Source: an uncultured Lachnospiraceae bacterium
GTDB lineage: Bacteria > Bacillota > Clostridia > Lachnospirales > Lachnospiraceae
Assembly: GCA_944381615.1 (NCBI GenBank)
Contig: CALWLT010000036.1
Span: forward strand, 1 to 64,000
DNA length: 64,000 nt
Direction: 5' to 3'
The translations under genes were made by a program, and so were the position numbers. The notes below the pieces were generated by a model. It was given only the letters and a program-made list of their open reading frames with translations, was not told the DNA's origin and made no database searches. This document shows, in pieces, positions 1-7,604 of the stretch (position 1 is its first letter; each line of letters opens with the position of its first letter).

Positions 1-1
1 C

Positions 2-106
2 AAGATACACGAGGGCGGCTATATCAGCATTGTATTCCGCTTTGCTGACGAGCTCCGCCGTATTCAAGAATTTATCGAGGTCAATACCCATAACGAGGCG
101 GTTTGA
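2..106 (+). CDS. C-terminal fragment of an unknown protein (runs in from left edge)
   Basis: An open frame enters at the left edge and ends with TGA at 104-106, giving 34 residues of ordinary, charged protein-like sequence (for example the run [21 protein letters not shown] split around an amphipathic helix). No start is visible, so it would be the tail of a gene beginning upstream. It overlaps the 3' end of the convergent collagen-like gene by about 43 bases. I do not recognise the family. It could be a chance open frame; a longer upstream sequence would settle it. Confidence 0.35.
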   Translation, partial: KIHEGGYISIVFRFADELRRIQEFIEVNTHNEAV

Positions 107-429
107 AAAGAAGCCGCATTTTTACAGCTAGTCGCCTTTCCTAAATAAAACGCCCCAGTGGCCCCGGTCGCGCCGGCGGGTCCCTGCGGCCCGGTCGCCC
201 CGGTGGTTCCGGGCAGGCCGGTCAGTCCCATGGGCCCGGTGGCCCCGGTCGGTCCGGTCGGTCCCGTAGGCCCGGTTGCGCCCTGCGCAAAGCAGCAGCC
301 GCAGCACCCGCAGCAGCAGCCTGTCGCATCCTCTGTTTCTTTGGACGGGAAGCCGGGCGTCGGGCAGAGAGGATCGCAGCCGGAAGGTTCGCCGGCGCGG
401 GGGCGGTTATGATAATGGTTGAAATACAT
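64..429 (-). CDS. Short collagen-like Gly-X-Y repeat protein, probably surface or spore-coat associated
   Basis: 121 residues. The N-terminal ~50 residues contain a dense cysteine cluster (CCCGCCGCC near residues 38-46). A run of about 14 Gly-X-Y triplets rich in GPT, GAT and GPQ follows at about residues 50-91. Triplets of this type form collagen-like triple helices in BclA-family exosporium or surface filaments. The 29-residue tail after the repeats is much shorter than the globular C-terminal domain of BclA, so the gene may be minimal or 3'-truncated. The start ATG follows AAAGGAGAA at a good distance. It lies 27 bases downstream of a glycosyltransferase on the same strand, so the two are probably cotranscribed. 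Threonines in the triplets are plausible O-glycosylation sites. The family assignment is firm; the location is inferred. Confidence 0.75.
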   Translation of the reverse strand: MYFNHYHNRPRAGEPSGCDPLCPTPGFPSKETEDATGCCCGCCGCCFAQGATGPTGPTGPTGATGPMGLTGLPGTTGATGPQGPAGATGATGAFYLGKATSCKNAASFQTASLWVLTSINS

Positions 430-456
430 GTCGAGTTCTCCTTTCGCGGCCTGTTT

Positions 457-1569
457 TCAGGCCTGATGTATGATATGAGAGCCGAACAAGTTCTGTGCGT
501 TTGCCTTCTGCCGGAAATAGCGCTCGTTATAGAGGACCGAGGGATGGTTTGGCCTGAGTTTCCGGCATTTTCTGTGACAGTAAAGTGCGGCGGGGAGGTT
601 GCCGAGGCGGTCGTAGCAGACGCAGAGCTGGATGAGGGGGACAAAATCGTAGAATTCGGCCTGCGTAAAGGCATCCGGATGAAGCCCGGGCCGGTCCGCC
701 AGCGCCTGCCGGTACCAGAAGGCCGCCTCACGGGGCTTTCCCGCTTCCAGGAAGAGAAGGCCGGCGGCGCAGCAGACCGGAGCGCGGGGCGTGCCGTAAC
801 GGAAACTGGAAAAAAGCGCGGCGAGCGCGGCGTCCCTCTGTCCGCTCTGTTTCAGGCAGAAGGAAAGCTGCAGGCAGGCGTCAATCCGGTTTTCGATCCA
901 GCCGTCCGGTTCGGTCAGGAAATGCTTGAGGACGCGGGCGGCTTCTTCAAAGCGGCCGTGGGCGGCAAGCTCCCGGCCGTAATAATATTGATGCCGCGGG
1001 TTCAGTGCCTCTCCTTCCCGGATCATCGCTTCGTAGATGCGCAGATTGCGGTTGGGATCGCCGGGCCGTTCTTTGCGGTGTTCAATGACGATGGGAAGGC
1101 GGAGAACGGAGTTTTTGGGCGTGACTGCCTCGTGGACGCGCCCGGCCCACCGGTAGCCGCGCCCGTTTCTGACCAGGCGTTCCCGGTCATAGGAGAAGGC
1201 GGGGCGGCCGTTTTCATCGCGGGCCGTGACGTATTTCATCATGACGAGATCAATTGAGGGATCGAGCGTTTCCTTCAGCCGCAGGATTTCCTGTGCCGAG
1301 GCCGGCGGCACAACGTCGTCGGCGTCCAGCCACATCCAGTAGTCCATCGAGGCTTTTGAGCAGATAAAGTTTCTGGCGGCGGCAAAGTCGTCCTGCCAGG
1401 GGAAATCAAACAGGCGTGTGGCGTACCGGGCGGCAATCCGGCGCGTCTGATCGGTGGATCCGGTGTCGGCGATGAGAATCTCATCGGCAAAGGGTGCGGC
1501 GCTCTCCAGCATGCGCGCCAGGACCGCTTCTTCGTTGCGTACAATCACGCAGAGACTGATGGTAATCAT
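457..1569 (-). CDS. Family 2 glycosyltransferase with C-terminal TPR-like repeats
   Basis: 370 residues. The N-terminus (ISLCVIVRNEE, then ADTGSTDQT at about 34-42) is the nucleotide-sugar-binding start of a GT2/GT-A fold. DADD at 82-85 is the metal-binding DXD-type motif. The C-terminal half (about 190-350) is helical with TPR-like units, the architecture of SunS-like and clostridial protein glycosyltransferases. It acts in the cytoplasm, transferring a sugar from a nucleotide donor to an acceptor. The collagen-like gene immediately downstream makes that protein the likely acceptor, comparable to the sgtA-bclA3 arrangement of Clostridioides difficile. The start ATG is preceded by GGAGAG. Donor and acceptor are inferred from context only. 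Confidence 0.85.
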   Translation of the reverse strand: MITISLCVIVRNEEAVLARMLESAAPFADEILIADTGSTDQTRRIAARYATRLFDFPWQDDFAAARNFICSKASMDYWMWLDADDVVPPASAQEILRLKETLDPSIDLVMMKYVTARDENGRPAFSYDRERLVRNGRGYRWAGRVHEAVTPKNSVLRLPIVIEHRKERPGDPNRNLRIYEAMIREGEALNPRHQYYYGRELAAHGRFEEAARVLKHFLTEPDGWIENRIDACLQLSFCLKQSGQRDAALAALFSSFRYGTPRAPVCCAAGLLFLEAGKPREAAFWYRQALADRPGLHPDAFTQAEFYDFVPLIQLCVCYDRLGNLPAALYCHRKCRKLRPNHPSVLYNERYFRQKANAQNLFGSHIIHQA

Positions 1570-1892
1570 GGACTGCTCTCCGGGATCGGTTTCCTTTTAT
1601 TATATGCCGGAAAAGGGGACGGGTTCCGCAGGGGTGGGTTTCGCAGGGGGCGGGGTTTTTACAGGGGACGGGTTCCGCAGGGGGAGGGCGGCCGCGGCGC
1701 AGGGGGTGCCGGCGGTCCGGTCATACAATCAGGACAGGGGCATGTAAGAAAAAAGACGAAAAAAGAAAAGAAAAGTGTAAAGAGAAAGCGGGGAGCGTAT
1801 GATAAAATAAAATAAACAAAGGGAAGAAAACGGGAAAAGAAACAGAAAAAGCAGGAGAAGGCAGGGGAAGGCAGAAAGAGAGGAGGCGGACG
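1570..1892. other. Intergenic region with a GC-rich repeat and a polypurine tract
   Basis: 323 bases between divergent genes with no convincing ORF. The left part (1610-1700) is G-rich and carries a duplicated segment. From about 1740 to 1890 the + strand is almost entirely A and G, with only a few pyrimidines, ending in the AGAGGAGG ribosome site of the next gene. I could not identify a clear -35/-10 pair for either flanking gene. Confidence 0.6.
1615..1683 (+). repeat. 20-bp direct repeat, two copies plus a degenerate third
   Basis: GGGGACGGGTTCCGCAGGGG occurs at 1615-1634 and again at 1664-1683, 49 bases apart. A degenerate copy (GGTTTCGCAGGGGG) lies between them. It is upstream of the glycosyltransferase start and has no obvious function; slippage-prone G-rich repeats of this kind can vary in copy number between strains. 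Confidence 0.7.
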
Positions 1893-3377
1893 ATGGGAGC
1901 GCGGGTGTCCTCGATTCCGTACAGCCTGCTGGAGCAGAAACGCCTGGAGGCGTATCTGGAAGAGAAAGCAGAGCAGGGGTATGTGCTTAAGAAAATTTCA
2001 GATGTGGAGATGCGGGCGCAGTTTGAGGAGAAAGAAGCCGGGCGGAGCGTCTGGTATTGCACCGCGTATTACCGGAAAAGGATCACGAAGAAATGCGCCG
2101 CCTCGGAGGAATTCGCCGCGTTTTGCCGGCCGTTTGAGGAGGCGGGCTGGCGGTATGTCTGCGGCGCGGCCAATCTGGCCGTCTTTTCCGGCGAGGGGGA
2201 GGAACGGCCGCTCTGGCCGGTTCACGGGCGGGAGGAAAGCGCGGCTCTGGCGTGGGAAGAAGATGCGGATCGGGAGCGGACAGAACGGCTGCGGACGGCG
2301 TCGCGCCTGGAACAAAACCGGATCGGGGAGAGTTTTTTGCTCAGCCTGGGAAGAGTCGCCGTATTTGCGTTTGTCGTGCTGTCTGCCTGGAGGGCGACGC
2401 AGCAGCCGGCGGCGGAGGCCGGGGCGCTTTTGCGGCTTCGCCCGGCGGAGGCGGTTATCCTGGCGGCATACCTTTCTTTTTATGCCGTGGCAGGCAACAG
2501 CGATCTCCTCGCCCGGCTCCTGCGCCGGCGGCGGGTCATTCACTGCCTGCGGGCCGGGACGGATGCGGGGCAGGCAGTGGAAGATGCGGTTTCGCTGCGG
2601 CTCTTTCTGCGAAGCGGCGCGATCGCCTCGCCGGTCATTCTGGCGTGCCAGCTCGTCCTGTTGGGGACGCTCTCCTTCTGGCTCAGTCTGGCGTGCGCGG
2701 TAATATATCCGCTTCTGCTCGGGGCGTTCCGGCAGGTTCTGCGCCGGGAGGACAGCCAGAGAAGGCAGAGGGGGATCCTGTATCTGCAGATCGGCGGCGC
2801 GGCCGCGCTGCTGGTTCTGACCGGCGCGCTGTACGGGACGCCGTTTGCCAGCGATACGTTCCGTTACCGTGTCCGCGGCGCGCGGACGGAGATTTCCGCC
2901 GTCGGGGGAACGGCGGTGCAGACGGAGGCCGGCAACGCGCTTTCGGGCCGGGCCGGTTATCCGGGGCCGGAGGATCTGGGAGGGAAGGAAGCGGATTTCT
3001 GTTTTGCGGTAAGCCAGCCCAATCTGGCCTGCGGCCGGGAAGAAATTTTTTACCAGGCAGAGCTTCCGGATCCGCTGTCGGATCGCGGCTGGGATGATTT
3101 GCTGTATGTGGGCACCCTGCGGGCAGAGCTTAAGAATCCGGTGTTTCTGCCGCTGTATCTGCGCCAGAAGGAGCTGGATCCGGCTTCATGCCGGCTCCTG
3201 GAAGAGGATGCGCGCGCGGCGTATTATCTGACGGAGGATAAGAAGACGATGTTTGCGCTCGGCGGGGACGGGATCTGGATCGTGTTCCTGGACTGGGACG
3301 ATGAGAGAAGCTTTTCTGCGGACGGCGGCGCCGTGCTGGAACGGCTGAAAAAATTGTGCGAGGCTTTTTCATTCTGA
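1893..3377 (+). CDS. DUF2812-type membrane protein
   Basis: 494 residues. The N-terminal ~60 residues (EAYLEEKAEQGYVLKKI, later YCTAYYRKR) match the pattern of DUF2812: an acidic segment, a loop with E-x-G-x-x-L, then a tyrosine-containing beta strand. Hydrophobic helices follow at about residues 150-170, 185-200, 245-285 and 298-315. The C-terminal ~180 residues are soluble and probably extracytoplasmic, with a run of acidic and aromatic residues. Many DUF2812 genes sit beside a PadR-type regulator; none is present here. The start is set by GAGGAGG nine bases before the ATG. The biochemical function is unknown. Confidence 0.7.
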   Translation: MGARVSSIPYSLLEQKRLEAYLEEKAEQGYVLKKISDVEMRAQFEEKEAGRSVWYCTAYYRKRITKKCAASEEFAAFCRPFEEAGWRYVCGAANLAVFSGEGEERPLWPVHGREESAALAWEEDADRERTERLRTASRLEQNRIGESFLLSLGRVAVFAFVVLSAWRATQQPAAEAGALLRLRPAEAVILAAYLSFYAVAGNSDLLARLLRRRRVIHCLRAGTDAGQAVEDAVSLRLFLRSGAIASPVILACQLVLLGTLSFWLSLACAVIYPLLLGAFRQVLRREDSQRRQRGILYLQIGGAAALLVLTGALYGTPFASDTFRYRVRGARTEISAVGGTAVQTEAGNALSGRAGYPGPEDLGGKEADFCFAVSQPNLACGREEIFYQAELPDPLSDRGWDDLLYVGTLRAELKNPVFLPLYLRQKELDPASCRLLEEDARAAYYLTEDKKTMFALGGDGIWIVFLDWDDERSFSADGGAVLERLKKLCEAFSF

Positions 3378-3388
3378 CGGCAAAAATA

Positions 3389-3417
3389 TTTACTTTCCCG
3401 CTGTAAAATGCTATAGT
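3389..3417 (+). promoter_or_regulatory. Sigma-A-type promoter for paaK
   Basis: TTTACT (3389-3394), a 17-base spacer and TATAGT (3412-3417). Transcription would begin near 3424, after the ATG at 3420, which therefore cannot be the start of the downstream gene. Confidence 0.65.
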
Positions 3418-3461
3418 ATTTGTATACATATACTTTTACGTGGAAAGGAAAGAGCTTACTT

Positions 3462-4763
3462 ATGGAACGTTATTATCAACCCGAAATTGAATGCGCCAGC
3501 CGGGATCAGATCCGTGCCTGGCAGAATGAACGGCTGGTTCCCACGGTAAAAAGAGTTTATGAGAACGTGCCGTATTACCGCCATCTGATGGAAGAGAAGG
3601 GCGTGACGCCGGACGACATCCGTTCGGTCGACGATCTGCACAAGCTTCCGTTTCTGACCAAGGAAGACCTGCGCAAGGCTTATCCGTTTGGACTTCTGGC
3701 GGTTCCTCTGAGCGACTGCGTGCGCATCCAGTCCACCAGCGGAACGACCGGCCGGCGGGTCGTGGCGTTCTATACGCAGCACGATATCGATCTGTGGGAC
3801 GAATGCTGTGCCCGCGCGATCATGGCGGCCGGCGGAACGAAGGACGACGTGGTTCATGTCTGCTATGGATACGGCCTGTTTACGGGCGGCCCGGGCTTAA
3901 ACGGCGGTTCCCACAAGGTAGGCTCGCTGACGCTTCCCATGTCCTCAGGCAATACGGATCGGCAGATCCAGTTTATGTGCGATCTGGGCTCGACCATCCT
4001 CTGCTGTACGCCCTCTTATGCCGCGTACCTGGCGGAGAGCATCATCGAGCGGGGCCTGCAGGATCAGATCAAGCTGAAGGCCGGTATTTTCGGCGCGGAG
4101 GCCTGGAGCGAGGAGATGCGCCAGGATATCCAGAACAAGCTGGGAATCAAGGCGTATGATATTTACGGCCTGACGGAGATTTCCGGCCCCGGCGTTTCCT
4201 TCGAGTGCAGCGACCAGCACGGAATGCACATCAACGAGGACCATTTTATTCCGGAGATCATCGATCCCAAGACGGGAGAGGTTCTGCCGGAGGGCAGCGT
4301 GGGAGAACTCGTCTTTACCTGCATTACCAAGGATGCGTTCCCGCTGCTGCGCTACCGCACGCGCGACATCTGCGTGCTGAACTACGAGAAATGCCCCTGC
4401 GGGCGCACGCATGTGCGGATGTCCAAGCCGATGGGACGCAGCGACGATATGCTGATCGTCAAGGGCGTCAACGTATTCCCGTCCCAGATCGAGACGGTTC
4501 TGCTGAACAAGGGCTATCCGGCCAACTACCAGATCATTGTCAGCCGTGAGAACAACAGCGACCGGCTGGAGGTTCAGGTAGAGATGACTTCGGAGATGTT
4601 CTCGGATAACCTTTCCAAGGTATCCGCCCGCGAGAAAGAGCTGGTAGACGCGCTGAAGGCGATGCTGGGCATCTATGCGGTCGTGAAGCTGGTAGCGCCC
4701 AAGAGCATCACGCGCAGCGAGGGCAAGGCCGTGCGCATCATCGACAAGCGTAATTTATATTAA
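3462..4763 (+). CDS. paaK: Phenylacetate-CoA ligase family enzyme (adenylate-forming)
   Basis: 433 residues. ATP-dependent ligase that activates an aryl acid such as phenylacetate through an acyl-adenylate to its CoA thioester. The P-loop-like motif STSGTTG is at residues 91-97, YGLTE follows in mid-protein, and YRTRD comes before the C-terminal lid. The CPCGRTH segment near residue 315 matches the cysteine-bearing loop common in the anaerobic PaaK branch. The start at 3462 is chosen because AAGGAAAG precedes it and the promoter lies over the upstream in-frame ATG. A tandem ACT protein follows 15 bases later, the usual partner in Clostridia and archaea, where these genes accompany 2-oxoacid:ferredoxin oxidoreductases. 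The physiological substrate is not determined. Confidence 0.9.
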   Translation: MERYYQPEIECASRDQIRAWQNERLVPTVKRVYENVPYYRHLMEEKGVTPDDIRSVDDLHKLPFLTKEDLRKAYPFGLLAVPLSDCVRIQSTSGTTGRRVVAFYTQHDIDLWDECCARAIMAAGGTKDDVVHVCYGYGLFTGGPGLNGGSHKVGSLTLPMSSGNTDRQIQFMCDLGSTILCCTPSYAAYLAESIIERGLQDQIKLKAGIFGAEAWSEEMRQDIQNKLGIKAYDIYGLTEISGPGVSFECSDQHGMHINEDHFIPEIIDPKTGEVLPEGSVGELVFTCITKDAFPLLRYRTRDICVLNYEKCPCGRTHVRMSKPMGRSDDMLIVKGVNVFPSQIETVLLNKGYPANYQIIVSRENNSDRLEVQVEMTSEMFSDNLSKVSAREKELVDALKAMLGIYAVVKLVAPKSITRSEGKAVRIIDKRNLY

Positions 4764-4778
4764 GAAAGGAGTTCCGGT

Positions 4779-5222
4779 ATGACAATTAATCAGATTTCGG
4801 TATTTCTGGAAAATAAACCCGGCCAGCTGGCGGAGTTTACCCGTCTTCTGGAGGAGCAGCAGATTGACATGCGAGCCCTTTCCATCGCCGAGACGCAGGA
4901 CTTCGGGATCCTGCGCCTGATTGTGGACGATCCGTATAAGACGCTTAACGTGGCGAAGGAGGCGGGGTACATCTGCGCCGTGACTCCGGTGCTGGCTGTG
5001 GAGATTTCGGATACGCCGGGCAGCCTGGTCAAGATGCTGACCGCCCTGGGACAGAACGACATTAACGTGGAATACACCTACGCATTTATCACGCGGAAAA
5101 AGGATGTGGCGTACATGGTCTTTCGCGTCAACGATCCGGAGAAGGCGACCAGGGTGCTGATCAAGAATCAGATCCGTCCCATCGCGCAGGATGATCTCAG
5201 CCTCCTGTTCGGCGGAAAGTAA
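4779..5222 (+). CDS. Tandem ACT-domain protein
   Basis: 147 residues forming two ACT domains (about 3-70 and 72-140). Each starts with a beta strand followed by N/T-x-P-G-x-L (NKPGQL and DTPGSL), the ligand-binding loop of amino-acid-sensing ACT domains. The start follows GAAAGGAG. Its position directly behind paaK suggests it senses an aromatic amino acid or aryl acid and modulates the ligase or a related pathway. The family is certain; the ligand and partner are inferred. Confidence 0.88.
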   Translation: MTINQISVFLENKPGQLAEFTRLLEEQQIDMRALSIAETQDFGILRLIVDDPYKTLNVAKEAGYICAVTPVLAVEISDTPGSLVKMLTALGQNDINVEYTYAFITRKKDVAYMVFRVNDPEKATRVLIKNQIRPIAQDDLSLLFGGK

Positions 5223-5305
5223 CGGATCGGAGTCTGCTGCCCGGCAGGGAATCTTTGGCGGGCAGCCGTTGCCCGCCGGAGAATCAGGGATTCGATTTTT
5301 CGTAA

Positions 5306-5368
5306 AAAAGCGCTTCCATTCGGTCAGAAAACAGAGAAGTCTGTTTTCGCCCGCCTGGAAGCGCTTTT
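5306..5368. terminator. Bidirectional terminator between convergent genes
   Basis: AAAAGCGCTTCCA (5306-5318) pairs perfectly with TGGAAGCGCTTTT (5356-5368). A second perfect stem, GAAAACAG (5327-5334) with CTGTTTTC (5341-5348), is nested inside. A-run and T-run flanks make it work in both directions, serving the ACT gene and the pfkB-type gene. A further small hairpin (GGCGGGCA at 5257 with TGCCCGCC at 5270) lies just upstream. Confidence 0.85.
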
Positions 5369-5375
5369 GCTGTGC

Positions 5376-6506
5376 TCAGGAAAGGGAGGTTAAAAATTCC
5401 CGGGTTATCTTCTGAATATTGAGATAGGGGTTTTCATAGTCGAAGCTGCGCATCCGGCCCTTGGCGGCGAGGACGCCCAGCTGGATGGGGCCGGCGATAT
5501 CGCCGTTCAGGCGCTCGTCCAGCATCCCGCTGATGAAGCCGCCGGCGAAGGAATCCCCGGCGCCCGTATCGTTGTTCAGCTGATACTGATACAGCTTCTT
5601 ATGGCGGACGGTGCGGATCCGGCATTTGCCGTCCACGAACCGGATCAGCTCGTGGCGATCGTCGTGCTTGACGATCAGCGTGCGCTCCGCGGACGGGAGA
5701 ATCTCAGAAAAATAGCGGCACAGATTGGCGTACAGCGGCCGCGCGGTCGGCGCGTTGAGGCCCAGGTTGCGCTTTTCTGATTTATTGAGGAAAATATAGT
5801 CCGCGTGGCAAATCAGGCGCTGCAGCCGGTCGCGCCGCCGGGAAGTATACTCGAACCCCGGATCCATGCTGACCTTCAGCTGCGGATTCAGCTGCCGGGC
5901 CCGGATCACATCCTGCATAATGGCCTCGAACTGGTCGAAATCGGACAGGGAGGACAGGTGGATCCAGCGCGCCCGGGCCAGATAGGAGGCGAAGGACTCG
6001 CCGGTCGCGTTTTCCTTCTCGCGGATGCGATCCAGGAGCGTGTTATTGGCGCAGGGCGCGATCTTGATGCAGTTGCGGGTATGGTTATAGAGGCGGACGA
6101 CCGACTTGGCGATGGCCCGCGAATAAGGGTCTTCAAAACGCTCCCGGGTGGTAAACAGCCATTCCCGGTTGTCGAGGTGGGCCAGCTCCGCGTCGAGGTC
6201 GTTGCTCTTGCCGTAGCGCAGATCGAAGCTGTTGGGCGTGCCGCAGACGCCCGTGTAGGCGACCGCAAGCTGCGGAAAAATAGACTTCACGACCTTCAGC
6301 GTGATAAAAGCCGAACCTCCGATCTGGGTGGTATATTCTTTGTTCTTCATAACCAGCTCGAGGATGTCGTCTTCCACGTCGGAGATCGGGTTGCTCAGCC
6401 TTTCGTCCCCGGCATTTTTTTCGCTGATGATCAGATCTTCCCCGGTGCAGTGGAACATATAGTCGTAGTTGATTGCGCCGATACAGATAACATCTAAATC
6501 CGCCAT
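5376..6506 (-). CDS. PfkB (ribokinase-like) family sugar or nucleoside kinase
   Basis: 376 residues. The N-terminus (DVICIGAINYDY) is the first strand of the ribokinase fold, GGSAF is the early substrate-binding motif, and DTGAGD at 313-318 is the PfkB signature with catalytic Asp and anion hole. It phosphorylates a hydroxyl of a sugar, nucleoside or related substrate using ATP. An insert around residues 60-170 is longer than in ribokinase, so the substrate cannot be assigned. The start at 6506 is preferred over an in-frame ATG at 6602, because a promoter (TTGACA, 6619-6614) lies too close to that upstream ATG and GAGGCAGGG precedes the chosen one. It stands alone, with its own promoter and terminator. 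Confidence 0.85.
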   Translation of the reverse strand: MADLDVICIGAINYDYMFHCTGEDLIISEKNAGDERLSNPISDVEDDILELVMKNKEYTTQIGGSAFITLKVVKSIFPQLAVAYTGVCGTPNSFDLRYGKSNDLDAELAHLDNREWLFTTRERFEDPYSRAIAKSVVRLYNHTRNCIKIAPCANNTLLDRIREKENATGESFASYLARARWIHLSSLSDFDQFEAIMQDVIRARQLNPQLKVSMDPGFEYTSRRRDRLQRLICHADYIFLNKSEKRNLGLNAPTARPLYANLCRYFSEILPSAERTLIVKHDDRHELIRFVDGKCRIRTVRHKKLYQYQLNNDTGAGDSFAGGFISGMLDERLNGDIAGPIQLGVLAAKGRMRSFDYENPYLNIQKITREFLTSLS

Positions 6507-6590
6507 GATTTGCCCTGCCTCATTGATAGATTGATGATCGAATCCGCACCGCTTTACCGCCGGGCAGAATCGATCGGAACATACAGAATA

Positions 6591-6619
6591 AGCATATAAC
6601 ACAGGGATTATTTTGTCAA
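6591..6619 (-). promoter_or_regulatory. Promoter of the PfkB kinase gene
   Basis: On the minus strand: TTGACA (6619-6614), a 17-base spacer, TATGCT (6596-6591). The -35 is a perfect consensus; the -10 matches four of six. Confidence 0.6.
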
Positions 6620-6691
6620 ATCATAGAGAAAAAAAGATAAAAATCCCGGCAGGGCGCGGAATCGCTGATCGCAGGGGACGGGAACCGGAAA

Positions 6692-7045
6692 TCAGCGGAT
6701 CCCGGATACGGTGTAGCCGGCGCGCTCGACGGCCTGCGTGATGACGGAATCCTCAACCGGACGGTCCATGGAAATTTCGGCGGTTCCTTTTTTCAGATGG
6801 ACGACGGCGGAGACTCCGTCGATGGAGTTGATGGCTTCCATGACGCGATTGACGCAGTGCTGGCAGCTCATGCCCTCAATCGTAATGGTTTTTCGGGCGA
6901 TCACATGGTCGAGCTTTCTGGGATGCGCCCGGTAGGAGCTGCCTTTGCCGCAGCATCCGCCTTCTCCGCGGAAATGGCCGATGCTGGCCCGGACGGCCGG
7001 GATCAGGATGACAGCTAGGACGATCACAATCAGAATATTTTCCAT
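6692..7045 (-). CDS. Membrane-anchored HMA (heavy-metal-associated) domain protein
   Basis: 117 residues. One N-terminal membrane helix (residues 4-22) is followed by a CC pair at 31-32 and then a complete HMA domain with the metal-binding loop GMSCQHC at 58-64. Free HMA domains of this type are CopZ-like metallochaperones. Here the anchor resembles the small Cys-rich proteins found beside FeoB. GAAGGAGG precedes the ATG by eleven bases. It is transcribed divergently from feoA, and both promoters carry the same palindromic operator at the same position, so it is probably controlled by the same metal-responsive regulator. Whether the ligand is Cu, Fe or another metal cannot be told from sequence. 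Confidence 0.85.
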   Translation of the reverse strand: MENILIVIVLAVILIPAVRASIGHFRGEGGCCGKGSSYRAHPRKLDHVIARKTITIEGMSCQHCVNRVMEAINSIDGVSAVVHLKKGTAEISMDRPVEDSVITQAVERAGYTVSGIR

Positions 7046-7086
7046 TGTTTGTATGCCTCCTTCGGCGTGTAACAGATGGCTTTGTA

Positions 7087-7102
7087 GTTAGATAGAACTA
7101 AC
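7087..7102. promoter_or_regulatory. Operator copy 1, GTTAG-N6-CTAAC
   Basis: GTTAGATAGAACTAAC, extended to an 18-bp dyad by A7086 and T7103. It lies about 5 to 20 bases after the predicted start of the HMA-gene transcript. The pattern resembles metal-responsive DtxR/IdeR-family boxes (TTAGGTTAG half sites); the regulator itself is not in the window. Confidence 0.7.
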
Positions 7103-7113
7103 TCACAGCCCTG

Positions 7114-7142
7114 ATTATACGCTCCTTCCGGACGGATGTCAA
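7114..7142 (-). promoter_or_regulatory. Consensus promoter for the HMA gene
   Basis: On the minus strand: TTGACA (7142-7137), 17 bases, TATAAT (7119-7114). Both boxes match the consensus perfectly. Start near 7107, directly before operator copy 1. Confidence 0.85.
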
Positions 7143-7211
7143 GAAGGGGATGCTCTGAAAAGCCGGAAAAGCCGGAAGAAGAAAAAGTGTCTGCGCGGCG
7201 CAAAAAAATGT

Positions 7212-7240
7212 TTGACAAACGAAAGCGAAGGTGCTATAGT
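7212..7240 (+). promoter_or_regulatory. Promoter for feoAB
   Basis: TTGACA (7212-7217), 17 bases, TATAGT (7235-7240). Start near 7247, directly before operator copy 2. Confidence 0.85.
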
Positions 7241-7248
7241 GAACGCGA

Positions 7249-7264
7249 GTTAGGAAAGACTAAT
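7249..7264. promoter_or_regulatory. Operator copy 2, GTTAG-N6-CTAAT
   Basis: GTTAGGAAAGACTAAT differs from a perfect dyad by its last base. It occupies the same +2 to +18 position relative to the feoA promoter as copy 1 does at the divergent promoter, so a bound repressor would block early elongation or open-complex formation at both. Confidence 0.68.
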
Positions 7265-7283
7265 CGATGGGAGAGGAGAAACC

Positions 7284-7505
7284 ATGATGACGTTAATGGA
7301 AGCGCAGGAAGGAAAAGAGTATCGGATCCGCGAGATCCAGACGGACGACGAGGATCTGGATGCGTTCCTGTTTTCACTGGGCTGTTACAGCGGAGAGCCG
7401 GTTACGGTGGTGTCCCGGCTGAAGAACAGCTGTGTCGTTGCGATTAAGGACGGACGCTACAATATCGATTACCAGCTTGCGGAAGCGATTCTGGTAGAGG
7501 ATTAG
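7284..7505 (+). CDS. feoA: FeoA, ferrous iron transport accessory protein
   Basis: 73 residues, SH3-like FeoA domain (LMEAQEGKEYRIREI at the start, then SLGCYSGEPVTVVSR and an AIKDGRYNIDY strand). FeoA proteins act in the cytoplasm with FeoB and are needed for full Fe(II) uptake. GAGAGGAG precedes the ATG; a second ATG three bases on is equally possible. It is the first gene of the feoA-feoB-Cys-rich operon. Confidence 0.93.
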   Translation: MMTLMEAQEGKEYRIREIQTDDEDLDAFLFSLGCYSGEPVTVVSRLKNSCVVAIKDGRYNIDYQLAEAILVED

Positions 7506-7550
7506 ACGGGCCCGGATCCGTCGGATCTGGAGGCGTTCGTGTCTCTGTTG

Positions 7551-7566
7551 GTTAGCAATTACTAAC
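7551..7566. promoter_or_regulatory. Operator copy 3, GTTAG-N6-CTAAC, between feoA and feoB
   Basis: GTTAGCAATTACTAAC has perfect 5-bp arms and a nearly symmetrical centre. No convincing -35/-10 pair accompanies it, so it may be an auxiliary site or mark a weak internal promoter for feoB. Confidence 0.6.
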
Positions 7567-7604
7567 TTAATGGCAGGTAAATGGAATCAGAGGAGGAGGA
7601 GAAG

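Noticed and set aside
158-412. Proline/valine-rich open frame opposite the collagen-like gene
   Set aside because: It is the antisense image of the Gly-X-Y repeats. It has no ribosome site and the minus frame has a clear one.
3420-3461. Upstream ATG as the paaK start
   Set aside because: It lies at or before the predicted transcription start, and the ribosome site precedes the ATG at 3462.
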